A stretch of 64,000 nucleotides of DNA from Evansella halocellulosilytica (GTDB lineage Bacteria; Bacillota; Bacilli; Bacillales; Salisediminibacteriaceae), in assembly GCF_002335745.1 (NCBI RefSeq), contig NZ_NIST01000001.1, forward strand, positions 982,300-1,046,299. The letters are read 5' to 3'. The notes under the pieces were generated by a model. The model was not told the origin of the DNA. It made no database searches and worked only from the letters and a program-made list of their open reading frames with translations. The position numbers and the translations under genes were made by a program. Positions 16,113 through 25,919 of the stretch are shown one piece after another. Every line of letters begins with the position of its first letter. Position 1 is the stretch's first letter.

Positions 16113-16826
16113 ATGATTGAAACGGTTGGGCTAAAAAAGGAATTTAAAACTAGCAGAGAAATCGTACCTGTGTTAAAAGGAGTTGATTTCTCTGTCGATC
16201 AAGGGGAATTTGTTGCGATTATCGGCCCGAGCGGGTCTGGAAAAAGTACACTTCTTCAATTACTTAGCGGTTTAGACACCCCGACTAAAGGGGCGATCAA
16301 ATTGAATGGAACGGAATTACATACAAAAACGGAGAAGCAACGAACGATTTTAAGGCGACAGAAAATAGGCTTTGTATTTCAAAATTATCAGCTATTACCT
16401 ACATTGAATGTTTATGAAAATATTGTTTTCCCTTTGCATGCTGATGGAAGAAAGGCAGATGAAAAGGACATTCAGCAGGTCTTGGATTCTGTTGATTTAA
16501 AAGGCTATGACAAACGTTTTCCACATGAACTTAGTGGAGGACAGCAACAACGAGTGGCCATCGCAAGAGCGTTAATTCACAATCCGACGATTTTGCTTGC
16601 GGATGAGCCGACGGGAAACTTGGATAGGGAACGAGCTAGTGATATTTTAGATTTATTATCGAAATTCCATTATGAAAGACAACAAACAATTATTATGGTG
16701 ACACACGATATGTTTGCTGCAGGTTACGCCGATCGCATCGTTTTGTTTAAAGACGGGGTGATTGAAACAGAGGTCCAAAGGGAGGATGATGACTATGCTG
16801 CTTTCCTTTCTCGTTTCATGGCGTAA
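16113..16826 (+). CDS. ABC transporter ATP-binding protein (MacB/LolD type)
   Basis: 237 residues. Walker A GPSGSGKST at about 38-46, Q-loop, signature LSGGQQQR at about 140, Walker B ILLADEPTGNLD, H-loop THD: the MacB/FtsE/LolD class that works with FtsX-like permeases and often with peptide antibiotics. ATG 16113 fits GAAAGGATG best; an ATG at 16104 is also in frame. It overlaps the permease start by 32 bases. Confidence 0.9.
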   Translation: MIETVGLKKEFKTSREIVPVLKGVDFSVDQGEFVAIIGPSGSGKSTLLQLLSGLDTPTKGAIKLNGTELHTKTEKQRTILRRQKIGFVFQNYQLLPTLNVYENIVFPLHADGRKADEKDIQQVLDSVDLKGYDKRFPHELSGGQQQRVAIARALIHNPTILLADEPTGNLDRERASDILDLLSKFHYERQQTIIMVTHDMFAAGYADRIVLFKDGVIETEVQREDDDYAAFLSRFMA

Positions 16827-19269
16827 TGTAACACGTCATAAAAAGCGTTTTCTATTTACAATCTTAGCTGTTGTACTAGGTGTCACGGTCATGACAGGAA
16901 TGATGATTGTTAAAGGGACAACAGCGAGTACAATGGAAAATCAGGAACAGTTATACGCCGGGAGTGCGGACTTCTGGATCCAAGGGAATGAATACTTTTT
17001 CCCGATGAGTGAAATCGAATCCTTTTCCGAGCGAGATGAAGTGGAAAAAGGGGTTGCCTCTCTATTAAAGCAAGGGTTTGTTGAAACGGGTAATGAAACT
17101 TTTGACCAAGCTTCTGTAAGGCTAACAGGTGTATCTAGTTTTAACAATGGCTTAATTGAACTGCCTGTAAAAGAGGGAGATGTCACAAAAGAAGGGTTAA
17201 TTATTACTGAAAATGCTGCAAACCTTTGGGAAAAAGGTGTAGGTGATTCGTTATCCTTTACGAATATGGGCAGTATGGAGATTACGGCTATTGTCTATGA
17301 AGGGGCTATGTTAAACAGCCCTAAAGCAATAGATGAAGCGTCGACCCGTCATGCGCGTGTCATGGTCCCACTCGATATTTTGCAATCATGGACAGGGATG
17401 GAAGGACAAATTACAAATTACCGATTTGAAACGAAGGCTGGTATTGATCAAAATGCGCTTCTTGAAAATTATCAAGCTGAGCTATCGGATTCCTCCTTAT
17501 TTATTCAGCCAGTTGTTATAGACGGAAGGCAAAGTAATGATGTCGACGGTTTGTACTATACATTTGATTTAATCGCAATTATTTCGGTTTTTATAAGTGC
17601 GTTTATTGCATTTAATATGATCTATGCAAGCATTGTTGAACGGAAAAAGGAGTTTGCGGTAATGAAAAGCATCGGGTATACGAATCGAAATATTCATCGG
17701 CTCGTATTGAGAGAGATCGCAATTCTTTCAGTAATCGGAATAGTTGCTGGACTTCCGTTAGGTATTTTCTTAGGTGCTTTCATACAAGATATCATCATCT
17801 CAGCAGTAGCGACACAAAATGTTGCTTATGATTTGGAATTAGCACAACCTCTTGTCTTATCAGCGGCTGTCGGAATTGTTTTCCCTTTTCTTGCAGCAGC
17901 CTTCCCCGTTTATCAAGCGGGAAAAGTACCGATCATGGAGGCGATGGCAGAGAAACATGCTACCAATCAAGTTCGAAAAACAATAAGCACGTTACGAATT
18001 ATTGCTGGGATCATCTGTACCGGAATCGGACTGATTGATCATTTATGGGCATTTTTATTATTATTTGTTGGGCTAGTTCTTTTATATCCATTGTGGATGC
18101 GTATCATTAAGATAATCATTAGTCCATTCATTAAGGTGGTATTTCATTATCCGGGAATACTGGCGATTCGTTCGACGAAACCATTTATGAATCGCAATGC
18201 TAATACTTCCGCAATGCTTGCTATTGGTGTTAGTTTAGCCTTATTTATGAGTGCATTGCTTGAATCACTTCCTGAAGGGATGGAGAACGATATTCGTTCA
18301 ACGTTTGGCGGCGATATTCATGCTGTGAAAGAAACCCCGTGGACAGAAGCAGATTTAGAAGTCGTAGAAGCAATAGATGAGGTAGAAAATGTTTCTCGTT
18401 TTGCGAATGTCCCTACGATAACGTGGAAAACAGAGGATGACGAGTATCGGGAATTTTCGATGATGAGCTTCACAGGTGACCCAGAAGACGCAGAGATGTT
18501 TCGCATAACAGAAGAAACAGCAGAAGTAAACGAACGCCCACACCTTTATTTAGGAGAACGTGCACTGACAGAATGGGGAGGAAACGTTGGAGACATCCTT
18601 ACATTAAATACACCATCTGGTCAGGTAGATTTCTTTGTTAAAGGGAAAGTACAGACTTCTCATTACACAGGTTATGTAGCGTTTGTCGATGATTCGGTAC
18701 GCGAAAAGGTTTTTAATTGGCCTGAACAATTTCATCTTTCGATTTATGCCAATGATGAAGAAAGAAATATTCCCATTGTTTATGATCATCTTTCGGAAAG
18801 CTTTGGTGAAGTGTTATCAAGTGTTAACAGTGTAACATCAGATGTTGAGCAAGCGAAGAGTGCGATATCCGGTATGAATGAGCTTATTCAAGGCTTGCTC
18901 ATTCTCATCGTTGCTTTATCAGCAATCGGCGTTAGCAATACGTTGTTCATGAATACGATTGAACGGGTTAAGGAAATTGGAACAATGCGAGCAATCGGTT
19001 TTACAAAAAGTCAGGTCAGACTTATGATAGTTGCAGAAGGTTTGCTCATTGGTGTTGCTGGTGTAATAGTAGGGACATTATATGGAATTCTTGTGATCTA
19101 TTTGAATTCAAAATCCGAACAAGTAGAGGCGCTATTAAGCTTTACGGTTCCTTGGATCAGTCTATTCCTAGCAATTGCCAGCGGTATATTATTTTCAATT
19201 GTTGCATCATGGCTGCCTAGTGTTACAGCATCGCGTGTTCCAGTAAAGGATGCGATCAATTATGACTAA
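16795..19269 (+). CDS. FtsX-like ABC permease, two-domain
   Basis: 824 residues: an N-terminal helix, a large extracytoplasmic domain (about 45-245), three helices, a short spacer with extra helices, a second extracytoplasmic domain (about 490-690) and three C-terminal helices. Both FtsX units contain the ERKKEFAVMKSIGYT / ERVKEIGTMRAIGFT motif. ATG 16795 follows GGGAGGATG. It is the partner of the ATPase at 16113 and a likely exporter or sensor of an envelope-active compound. Confidence 0.88.
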   Translation: MLLSFLVSWRNVTRHKKRFLFTILAVVLGVTVMTGMMIVKGTTASTMENQEQLYAGSADFWIQGNEYFFPMSEIESFSERDEVEKGVASLLKQGFVETGNETFDQASVRLTGVSSFNNGLIELPVKEGDVTKEGLIITENAANLWEKGVGDSLSFTNMGSMEITAIVYEGAMLNSPKAIDEASTRHARVMVPLDILQSWTGMEGQITNYRFETKAGIDQNALLENYQAELSDSSLFIQPVVIDGRQSNDVDGLYYTFDLIAIISVFISAFIAFNMIYASIVERKKEFAVMKSIGYTNRNIHRLVLREIAILSVIGIVAGLPLGIFLGAFIQDIIISAVATQNVAYDLELAQPLVLSAAVGIVFPFLAAAFPVYQAGKVPIMEAMAEKHATNQVRKTISTLRIIAGIICTGIGLIDHLWAFLLLFVGLVLLYPLWMRIIKIIISPFIKVVFHYPGILAIRSTKPFMNRNANTSAMLAIGVSLALFMSALLESLPEGMENDIRSTFGGDIHAVKETPWTEADLEVVEAIDEVENVSRFANVPTITWKTEDDEYREFSMMSFTGDPEDAEMFRITEETAEVNERPHLYLGERALTEWGGNVGDILTLNTPSGQVDFFVKGKVQTSHYTGYVAFVDDSVREKVFNWPEQFHLSIYANDEERNIPIVYDHLSESFGEVLSSVNSVTSDVEQAKSAISGMNELIQGLLILIVALSAIGVSNTLFMNTIERVKEIGTMRAIGFTKSQVRLMIVAEGLLIGVAGVIVGTLYGILVIYLNSKSEQVEALLSFTVPWISLFLAIASGILFSIVASWLPSVTASRVPVKDAINYD

Positions 19270-19281
19270 GTGGGGATTTCA

Positions 19282-19779
19282 ATGTCTGTAAAACACTCGC
19301 TGCTTGCATTGTTATATGAAAAACCAAGACATGGATATGAACTAAAAACTGGTTTTGAAGAACTTGTTCAAGGAATGTGGCCGCTAAACGCAGGACAAGT
19401 TTATACGACGCTCGACAGACTGGAGCGGGATAAGCTGGTGGAATCACCAGGGCACGATCAGAAAGACCGTAAGCTATATACCATTACACAATCCGGTAAA
19501 GAAGAACTATGGAATTGGCTGGAAAAACCAGTTGGTCGCTCTTTACTAAAGGATGAGTTTTATTTTAAGTATTTATGTGCAAGTCATGTTGACTATGAGG
19601 AAAAGCAAAACATGATTAGACAGCAGAAACAAACGATGATGAAAGATATTCTACATCTGACCCAATTAAAAAAACAGATGAACCAATCTGGGAATCATAC
19701 GATGAAGATGCTTGCTGAAGGAGCATTGCTTCATCTTGAAGCAGACATCAAGTGGTTGGAAATGATTGAAAAGGATTGA
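19282..19779 (+). CDS. PadR-family regulator of the upstream ABC operon
   Basis: 165 residues with an N-terminal PadR winged helix (SLLALLYEKPRHGYELK, then LNAGQVYTTLDRLERDKLV) and a C-terminal Vir-like dimerisation helix (about 100-165). ATG 19282 is used; GTG 19270 is in frame, directly after the permease stop. As the last gene of the operon it probably represses through the 40-bp inverted repeat at 15393. Confidence 0.85.
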   Translation: MSVKHSLLALLYEKPRHGYELKTGFEELVQGMWPLNAGQVYTTLDRLERDKLVESPGHDQKDRKLYTITQSGKEELWNWLEKPVGRSLLKDEFYFKYLCASHVDYEEKQNMIRQQKQTMMKDILHLTQLKKQMNQSGNHTMKMLAEGALLHLEADIKWLEMIEKD

Positions 19780-19860
19780 GTGTTCAAGTGAGAGATGCAT
19801 GTTGACGTGCTTAATATTCAAAAACCTATGTTTTTATAAGTATCCTATGTTCATAAAAAT

Positions 19861-19903
19861 AAGGGAGAGACCTTGAGATTTTCCCCCTGGAAACTCCCTT
19901 TTT
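19861..19903 (+). terminator. terminator of the PadR-ABC operon
   Basis: AAGGGAG pairs with CTCCCTT and is followed by TTT. The loop is about 26 bases and partly self-complementary. Confidence 0.65.
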
Positions 19904-19969
19904 AAAAATATAAGTAAAACTGATGATAGAAAGTTGTACAAACCATGAGTTGGAAAGGGCGTTTATCAG

Positions 19970-21643
19970 CTATAATAATTCACCATTATTAGCTTCATCT
20001 TTAATAAAATCAGCAACCCAATAGGCTAGAGCCCCTACGGTCTCGGCAGGATTATAGGCACCGATATTAGGGAATGCAGAGGATCCGACCACAAATAAGT
20101 TAGGGACTTCATGAGTTTGGCAGAATCGATTAACCACCGAATGATTAGGGTCCTCTCCCATACGTGTAGTGCCGCCAGCATGGCTATTTAATGCCCAAGG
20201 GTCTCCCAACTCACCACCCCAGGTTTCAATGGCTCCGCCTGCTTTTAACATTTTTTCTGCTTGAGAACGTAAAAAAGCCAATTGACGAGATGTTTGTGGA
20301 TGCCAATCAAAGGTTACCCGAGGTACAGGGAGCCCTTGAGAATCTTTTACATTCGGGTCTAATTCCACGAATTTATCCTGTTGAGGTGGTTCAGTTGTGT
20401 AAATTCTAACGGTGTAATGGTGGGAATAGGCTTCTTCCATGAAATCACGGTAATCCTTCCCCCAATTTGGAATATCATCAGGAGTCGGAGCACCTGAAAA
20501 CTCTATAGGCTGGCCAGCTAATCCGAATGGATCGGAACCTGTTAAGTTACCTCCCATCACAAAGTCTTCTCCCCATTCATCAGGATCAAAATTATCTTCT
20601 GCAAAACGATTTACTGCCCACCTTGGCGTAGGACCTAAGAAGGCGTTCATACGCTCTTTAAATAAACCTAACAGTTGGGAGATTCCCCGCATATAAAAAT
20701 AACGTCCTACCTGATCATTGTTATTAGCAATTCCTTTTGGAAAGCTGCTAGATTTGGATAACAGCAGCAGCTGGGTCGATTCTAAATAGTTAGCAGCTAC
20801 TATAACAAGACGTCCTTTAATATGATGAATATCCTGGTTTTTGTCAAAATACTTTACCCCTTCGGCTCTTCCATGTGAGTCTGTAGTGATTTCAAAAGCT
20901 CTACTGTGAAATCTTAATTCAAAATTACTATTTTTGCGTGCTTTCCGGAGTTCAGTTAACCCAACATCTCCTTTGGCTTCTACTACACAGCCGAAGCTTT
21001 GACAAAAACCACAATACCCACAGGCAAAGCGACCATCATAATCGATAGAATTAATAGCTCCAGGAACGGGAAATGGTTGATGGTTCAGTGATTTTGCAGC
21101 TTCAATAAAATGTCGTGTAGCATATCCTGGAACAGTCGGGGGCATGGGATATCCTTTTTGACGTGGGGGGTGATAAGGATCAAGACGATGGTCTCCGCTA
21201 ATTCCAATACGCTCTTCAAATCGTTGATAAAAAGGTTCCAAATCAGAATAGGAAATCGGCCAGTCAATGAGTGCTCCGTTGTCTACTTGACCAAACACAC
21301 TTTTCGCTTTGAATGTAGCCGGTTGAAACCGCCATGACTGCGCACCCCAATGCAGGTGATCACCGCCAGGTCCCCAGCCACTCCAGCCGGTAATGACTCT
21401 TTCGGTTTTGTTTTCTTTATCGGAACGCCACGTATAACGTGGTTCATCCTGTGGTCCCCATAAAACCTTATTTCTTATAGGGAATTTTAATTCGTCCATT
21501 GCGTACTGTTCAGATTTAATATCTGGTCCTCGTTCCAATGCAATTGTATGGAGGCCGTGATCTGACAATTCACGGGCCAATATGCCTCCAGCACAACCAC
21601 TGCCAACGATAATGACATCTGCGTCAAAAGAATTCGTTTTCAT
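19970..21643 (-). CDS. GMC-family FAD-dependent oxidoreductase (gluconate dehydrogenase-like large subunit)
   Basis: 557 residues. The FAD-binding Rossmann motif VIIVGSGCAGGILARELS starts at residue 10, with a conserved Glu (ALERG) that binds ribose. The C-terminus has LNSHAGGTTRMGEDP and FVVGSSAFPNIGAYNPAETV, where GMC enzymes place the active His and Asn. It contains a Cys-rich insert (CGYCGFCQSFGC, around 205-220). Its partner at 21640 overlaps by 4 bases. It probably oxidises a sugar or polyol. No Tat signal is seen on either subunit, so export is uncertain. Confidence 0.85.
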   Translation of the reverse strand: MKTNSFDADVIIVGSGCAGGILARELSDHGLHTIALERGPDIKSEQYAMDELKFPIRNKVLWGPQDEPRYTWRSDKENKTERVITGWSGWGPGGDHLHWGAQSWRFQPATFKAKSVFGQVDNGALIDWPISYSDLEPFYQRFEERIGISGDHRLDPYHPPRQKGYPMPPTVPGYATRHFIEAAKSLNHQPFPVPGAINSIDYDGRFACGYCGFCQSFGCVVEAKGDVGLTELRKARKNSNFELRFHSRAFEITTDSHGRAEGVKYFDKNQDIHHIKGRLVIVAANYLESTQLLLLSKSSSFPKGIANNNDQVGRYFYMRGISQLLGLFKERMNAFLGPTPRWAVNRFAEDNFDPDEWGEDFVMGGNLTGSDPFGLAGQPIEFSGAPTPDDIPNWGKDYRDFMEEAYSHHYTVRIYTTEPPQQDKFVELDPNVKDSQGLPVPRVTFDWHPQTSRQLAFLRSQAEKMLKAGGAIETWGGELGDPWALNSHAGGTTRMGEDPNHSVVNRFCQTHEVPNLFVVGSSAFPNIGAYNPAETVGALAYWVADFIKDEANNGELL

Positions 21644-22212
21644 TCAACACCATTCCCCTTGTCTTTCAAACTAGCGTACCTTTTAGGTTTCCATCCACGG
21701 CTAAGGTGGGTAATCGGGTGAAAGCGGGCACCGGGAAATCCGATTAATTTCCATCCTGCTTTATCTTTATTTCCGCCGTAAATGGGATCTGCGAACATTC
21801 CTTCCATTGTATGTTGACGAAGTGTTTCGAAAAATTCCGTTCCCTCAACCTGTTCCATGATGGACTGCCGATTTTTCCGGTTTAATTTTTTAAAAGAGGA
21901 GTTGTAATGTTTTTGGGATAGCACTTCTAATTTCTTGAGACCTTGTTTATAAGTAATGACGTCATTCTGATAGACATTACGTAAGGAGCGTAAAATGTAG
22001 ATATTCACATTTGCCTTCTTGGCTCCTGGAAAAATTGTTTCTACTGCAGCACGCAAGGTTTTAACGAATCGCTTATTAAAATCCAAGTCTTTATCCCGTT
22101 TTTTATTTGCATACTTTAAGTTCTCCCATTCTTCTAAAGAGCAACACTTAATCGGTCTCCCATCTAATGGATGGGAACGTTCGTAAGCTTTGGACAAGCT
22201 TTTTGATTTCAT
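21640..22212 (-). CDS. gluconate 2-dehydrogenase subunit 3-family protein
   Basis: 190 residues of the small-subunit family that accompanies GMC dehydrogenases. LRAAVETIFPGA, RQHTMEGMFADPIYGGNKD and GWKLIGFPGARF are family-typical. No signal peptide is visible, whereas many homologues carry a Tat signal. It is translated first and overlaps the large subunit (ATGA). No c-type cytochrome gene is nearby, so the electron acceptor is unknown. Confidence 0.82.
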   Translation of the reverse strand: MKSKSLSKAYERSHPLDGRPIKCCSLEEWENLKYANKKRDKDLDFNKRFVKTLRAAVETIFPGAKKANVNIYILRSLRNVYQNDVITYKQGLKKLEVLSQKHYNSSFKKLNRKNRQSIMEQVEGTEFFETLRQHTMEGMFADPIYGGNKDKAGWKLIGFPGARFHPITHLSRGWKPKRYASLKDKGNGVE

Positions 22213-22364
22213 AATTTAACAACCCTCCTGATCGATAGGTTATTATCCATATTATTAGAGGGGCTTCAAGTATATACGGAGAAAAGATTAATTAGCTGGC
22301 TAATAGGAAAGAAGCAGTAGAAAAATAGTAGATAAAAAAATTGAAAGTGATCAAAAAAAGGTTG

Positions 22365-22393
22365 TTGACAAGAAGATATATGATTAGTATAAT
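22365..22393 (+). promoter_or_regulatory. consensus promoter of the aromatic/quinone operon
   Basis: TTGACA (22365-22370) and TATAAT (22388-22393) are separated by 17 bp, a perfect consensus. The first MhqR-type box starts inside the -10 element. The leader to the first gene is then about 380 bases, holding two more boxes and nothing else I recognise. Confidence 0.65.
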
Positions 22394-22413
22394 TATCTCG
22401 AATTCGAGATAAT
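22392..22413. promoter_or_regulatory. MhqR-type box 1 (perfect palindrome)
   Basis: TATCTCGAATTCGAGATA extended by two bases on each side gives a 22-bp perfect dyad overlapping the -10. It matches the operator I know for the MarR-type repressor MhqR of B. subtilis, which responds to quinones and hydroquinones. Confidence 0.75.
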
Positions 22414-22453
22414 ATCATTTGAAAGTAAATAATCCAAAATTTTTTGAGTGAAT

Positions 22454-22469
22454 GTCTCGAATTCGAGAT
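22454..22469. promoter_or_regulatory. MhqR-type box 2
   Basis: GTCTCGAATTCGAGAT retains the perfect core TCTCGAATTCGAGA. It lies about 60 bp downstream of box 1. Confidence 0.65.
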
Positions 22470-22590
22470 GTTAGCAGGGTGCTACTGAGTTGATCAATAT
22501 CAGTCAGACTCGTCCATGTTTTACCTTAACAAAAAACGGTAACAAATATTTTATGAAGCAATTAGAAGAACGAATATTTTTTTATAGTAA

Positions 22591-22608
22591 TATCTCGATT
22601 TCGAGATA
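22591..22608. promoter_or_regulatory. MhqR-type box 3
   Basis: TATCTCGATTTCGAGATA differs from a perfect dyad only at the centre. It lies about 140 bp beyond box 2 and 167 bp before the first gene. Confidence 0.65.
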
Positions 22609-22774
22609 AATGTTCTGACAAGTATCTTGTTATTTTATTCGTTGCTTGACGATAGGGAAATTGACAAATATGGATTCGAGTTCACTACGACGAAACCCCA
22701 AAAGCGGACAAAATAATGAGATATCTAATGTGTTAGTACAAAAATAAGATAAATCCAAAAGGGAGTGAACAAGA

Positions 22775-23713
22775 ATGAGTAAGCAAACAATGGGAATTCA
22801 CCATATCACAGCAATTGTAGGTCATCCACAAGAAAATGTAGATTTTTATGCAGGTGTTTTAGGGTTACGGTTAGTGAAGCGAACGGTTAATTTTGATGAT
22901 CCAGGTACGTATCACCTTTATTTTGGTAATGAAGGTGGAAAACCAGGAACGATCATCACCTTTTTTCCATGGGCAGGTGCACACCAAGGGAAGATCGGCG
23001 GTGGTCAAGTAGGGGTCACATCTTATGTCGTTCCAAAAGGTGCCTTACCATTTTGGGAAAAAAGACTGGAAAAGTTTCATGTTTCGTTTTCAAAAACCGA
23101 ACGTTTCGGAGAGCAGTATTTAGAATTTAATGATCCACATGGGCTTTATTTGGAAATTGTTGAAAGGAGTGAAGGAGAAGTCAATCGTTGGAGCTTTGGC
23201 GAGGTAACCTCCGAAGTGGCGATTAAAGGCTTCGGTGGAGCGACATTATTATCGAATAAACCTGATGAAACGGCGAAATTGTTAGAAGAAGTAATGGGGC
23301 TCGAATTGATGGCAAAAGAAGGAGATTTCGCCCGATATCGTTCTACAGCGGATATTGGGAATATCATTGATTTAAAGTTAACACCAGTTGGAAGCGGACA
23401 AATGGGTGTTGGTACAGTACACCATGTAGCTTGGCGGGCAATCGATGACCAAGATCAACTAGATTGGAAAGAGCATGTTGAACGTGTTGGATTCCGTGTG
23501 ACGCCAGTCCAAGACCGAAACTATTTTAATGCCATTTACTTTAGAGAACGTGGAGACATATTGTTTGAGATTGCAACTGACCCTCCTGGATTTGCACACG
23601 ATGAAACAGAAGAAACAATGGGAGAAAAATTAATGCTTCCTGAACAATATGAGTCTCACAGAGAAAAGATAGAACAGGTTGTCCTGCCGTTTGAAGTAAG
23701 AAAATTAGACTGA
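22775..23713 (+). CDS. ring-cleaving (hydro)quinone dioxygenase, MhqA/MhqO type
   Basis: 312 residues made of two VOC modules. Ligand candidates are His in GIHHITAI (residue 8-10), His in GTVHHVAWRA (about 216-217) and Glu in ILFEIATDPPGF (about 266), the 2-His-1-Glu iron facial triad of extradiol-type dioxygenases. A strong AAAAGGGAG ribosome site lies before ATG 22775. It is first gene of an MhqR-box operon. A close paralog lies at 24364, with one flavin reductase between. Role: cytosolic cleavage of hydroquinones formed from quinone stress. Confidence 0.82.
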   Translation: MSKQTMGIHHITAIVGHPQENVDFYAGVLGLRLVKRTVNFDDPGTYHLYFGNEGGKPGTIITFFPWAGAHQGKIGGGQVGVTSYVVPKGALPFWEKRLEKFHVSFSKTERFGEQYLEFNDPHGLYLEIVERSEGEVNRWSFGEVTSEVAIKGFGGATLLSNKPDETAKLLEEVMGLELMAKEGDFARYRSTADIGNIIDLKLTPVGSGQMGVGTVHHVAWRAIDDQDQLDWKEHVERVGFRVTPVQDRNYFNAIYFRERGDILFEIATDPPGFAHDETEETMGEKLMLPEQYESHREKIEQVVLPFEVRKLD

Positions 23714-23732
23714 ACGAAAAGGGATGATGACA

Positions 23733-24341
23733 ATGCTATCGATAGACCCGTCTACTCGTACCGAAAGAGAAAATTATAAATTTTTAATCGGAAGTATTAT
23801 TCCAAGACCGATTGCATTCGTGACATCGATTTCGAAAGACTCGATATTGAACGGAGCACCTTTTAGTTACTTTAATATAGTTTCTTCTAATCCGCCAATG
23901 ATTTCATTATCAGTACAACGTTCAGAAGGGAAACAAAAAGATACCGTCAGAAACATTTTGGGAGCAACAGAATTTGTCGTTCATATTGTAGACGAACTTA
24001 ATGTTGAAAAAGTGAATCAAACAGCAGCGAACCTTCCGTCAAATCAAAGTGAAATCGAGTTAGCAAGATTGACTCCAGTAGATAGTGAGAAGATTTCAGT
24101 GCCAGGTGTAAAGGAAGCGAAAATTCGAATGGAGTGCATGCTGGAGCACTCCTTACCACTAGGAGGTTTAGATTCACCTGGGTGTGATTTAATAATAGGA
24201 AAAGTTGTTCATTTTCATATTGAAAATGATATTTATGACAAGGGAAGAATAGATCCAAACGGCTTAGCTGCAGTAAGCCGTCTTGCAGGAAATCATTATG
24301 CGAAAATCGGAGAAATGTTTTCCATTGAGCGACCTAAATAA
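23733..24341 (+). CDS. flavin reductase-like FMN-binding protein
   Basis: 202 residues of the DIM6/NTAB flavin-reductase fold: RPIAFVTSIS, APFSYFNIVSSNPPMISLSV and a long helical C-terminus. It could reduce quinones or deliver reduced flavin. ATG 23733 is preferred over ATGs at 23724 and 23727 because of the spacing from AAAAGGG. It lies inside the MhqR-box operon. Confidence 0.8.
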   Translation: MLSIDPSTRTERENYKFLIGSIIPRPIAFVTSISKDSILNGAPFSYFNIVSSNPPMISLSVQRSEGKQKDTVRNILGATEFVVHIVDELNVEKVNQTAANLPSNQSEIELARLTPVDSEKISVPGVKEAKIRMECMLEHSLPLGGLDSPGCDLIIGKVVHFHIENDIYDKGRIDPNGLAAVSRLAGNHYAKIGEMFSIERPK

Positions 24342-24363
24342 GCATTGGAAAGGTGGGAATAGA

Positions 24364-25311
24364 ATGCAAATATCATCAGGAATCCACCATATTACCGCAA
24401 TGGTGAATGATGCACAAAGGAATATTGATTTTTATGCAGGCATCCTTGGGTTAAGACTCGTAAAAAAAACGGTCAATTTTGATCGCCCAGAAGTGTATCA
24501 TCTTTATTTTGGTAATGAAATGGGCCAACCAGGAACTGTTATGACATTTTTCCCATGGCCAAAACAGTTAAAAGGGCGTATTGGAACCGGGCAGGTCGGA
24601 GTTACCAGCTACATGATTCCAAAAGGGGCCATTTCCTTCTGGGAGCGTCGTTTACGAAAGTTCAATATTGAATTTCGTTCAGAGGTTCGTTTTGGCGAGA
24701 AATATTTGAAGTTCTATGACCCAGACAACCTTGAAATTGAATTAGTGGAACGCGATCAAGGCCCATTAAACAATTGGAACTTTGCAGGTATTCCATCAGA
24801 TCATTCAATAAAAGGGTTCAGTGGGGCTACTTTATTTTCTAAACAGCCTTATAAAACGGCTGATGTACTTGAAAATGTATTAGGGTTTGAATGCATTGGG
24901 CAAGAAGAGAGTTTTCTCAGGTTTACGTCAGAAGCAGCACTTGGAAATACCATCGATCTTAAGTTAACGGCATCTGTTCGTGGGTTGATGGGAGCAGGAA
25001 CTGTTCATCATATTGCCTGGAGAGCTAAGGATGAAGAAGATCTTCGCAGATGGAGATCACTTCTTCAACATAAAGGGTATAATCCAACAGAGATTCTTGA
25101 TCGGAATTACTTTAAAGCTCTTTATTTCCATGAAGAAGGAGGCATTCTTTTTGAAATTGCAACGGATCCACCGGGCTTTACTGTAGATGAACCACTAAAT
25201 AATCTCGGTGAGAAACTAATGTTACCTTCATGGCTAGAGTCAAAACGAAATGAATTAGAGGAATCGCTGCCTCAAATTGAGGCTCGTAAATTGAAAGGAG
25301 ACGAATCATGA
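24364..25311 (+). CDS. second ring-cleaving dioxygenase, MhqA/MhqO type
   Basis: 315 residues, clearly homologous along its length to the gene at 22775 (shared LRLVKKTVNFD, TVHHIAWRA, ILFEIATDPPGF), so a tandem duplication with an intervening gene. The same His-His-Glu residues are kept, so both copies look active. ATG 24364 follows AAAGGTGGG. Its stop overlaps the hydrolase start (ATGA). Differences around residues 150-180 may reflect substrate range. Confidence 0.82.
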   Translation: MQISSGIHHITAMVNDAQRNIDFYAGILGLRLVKKTVNFDRPEVYHLYFGNEMGQPGTVMTFFPWPKQLKGRIGTGQVGVTSYMIPKGAISFWERRLRKFNIEFRSEVRFGEKYLKFYDPDNLEIELVERDQGPLNNWNFAGIPSDHSIKGFSGATLFSKQPYKTADVLENVLGFECIGQEESFLRFTSEAALGNTIDLKLTASVRGLMGAGTVHHIAWRAKDEEDLRRWRSLLQHKGYNPTEILDRNYFKALYFHEEGGILFEIATDPPGFTVDEPLNNLGEKLMLPSWLESKRNELEESLPQIEARKLKGDES

Positions 25312-25907
25312 AACACCTATTTAATAAAGGGACAGATTCAACAAAACCAACGTTATTGCTGCTGCATGGAACTGGAGGAAATGAATTAGATCTATTACCT
25401 CTTGCGGGGAGAATTGATGATGAAGCTTCAGTATTAAGTGTAAGAGGCAGCATATTAGAAAATGGAATGCCTCGTTTCTTTCGGAGGTTAGCTGAAGGAG
25501 TATTTGATGAAGAAGACTTGATTTTTCGAACAAAAGAGTTAAATGAGTTTCTTGATGAAGCAGCTGAAAAATATAGCTTTGATCGAAATAATGTAATTGC
25601 AATTGGCTATTCGAACGGAGCTAATATTGCAGCGAGTTTATTATTTCATTATCAACATGCATTGAAAGGTGCGATCCTTCATCATCCGATGGTACCGAGA
25701 AGAGGGATAGAACTCCCTGATTTATCTAGAAAGTCTGTGTTTATTGGGGCAGGGACAAATGATCCAATTTGTTCATCAGAAGAATCTTCTGAACTAAAAT
25801 CGTTATTAGAAGCTGCAAATGCAAAGGTTGAACTACATTGGGAAGATAAAGGGCATCAGTTAACCGCTGAAGAAGTAGAGGCGGCAGCCGGATGGTATCG
25901 TAAGTGA
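25308..25907 (+). CDS. mhqD: MhqD-like carboxylesterase/phospholipase
   Basis: 199 residues, an alpha/beta hydrolase of the YodD/MhqD type: LLLHGTGGNELDLLPLA, nucleophile motif GYSNG (Ser about 104), GTNDPIC (Asp) and DKGHQL (His). In B. subtilis mhqD sits with mhqE under MhqR. It overlaps the preceding dioxygenase by four bases, so it belongs to the same operon. Likely processes quinone-derived thioesters or ring-cleavage products; the true substrate is not known. Confidence 0.75.
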   Translation: MKHLFNKGTDSTKPTLLLLHGTGGNELDLLPLAGRIDDEASVLSVRGSILENGMPRFFRRLAEGVFDEEDLIFRTKELNEFLDEAAEKYSFDRNNVIAIGYSNGANIAASLLFHYQHALKGAILHHPMVPRRGIELPDLSRKSVFIGAGTNDPICSSEESSELKSLLEAANAKVELHWEDKGHQLTAEEVEAAAGWYRK

Positions 25908-25919
25908 ATGAATTTCATA

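Noticed and set aside
23998-24258. 86-codon antisense frame in the flavin reductase gene
   Set aside because: Shadow frame of a well-supported coding region.
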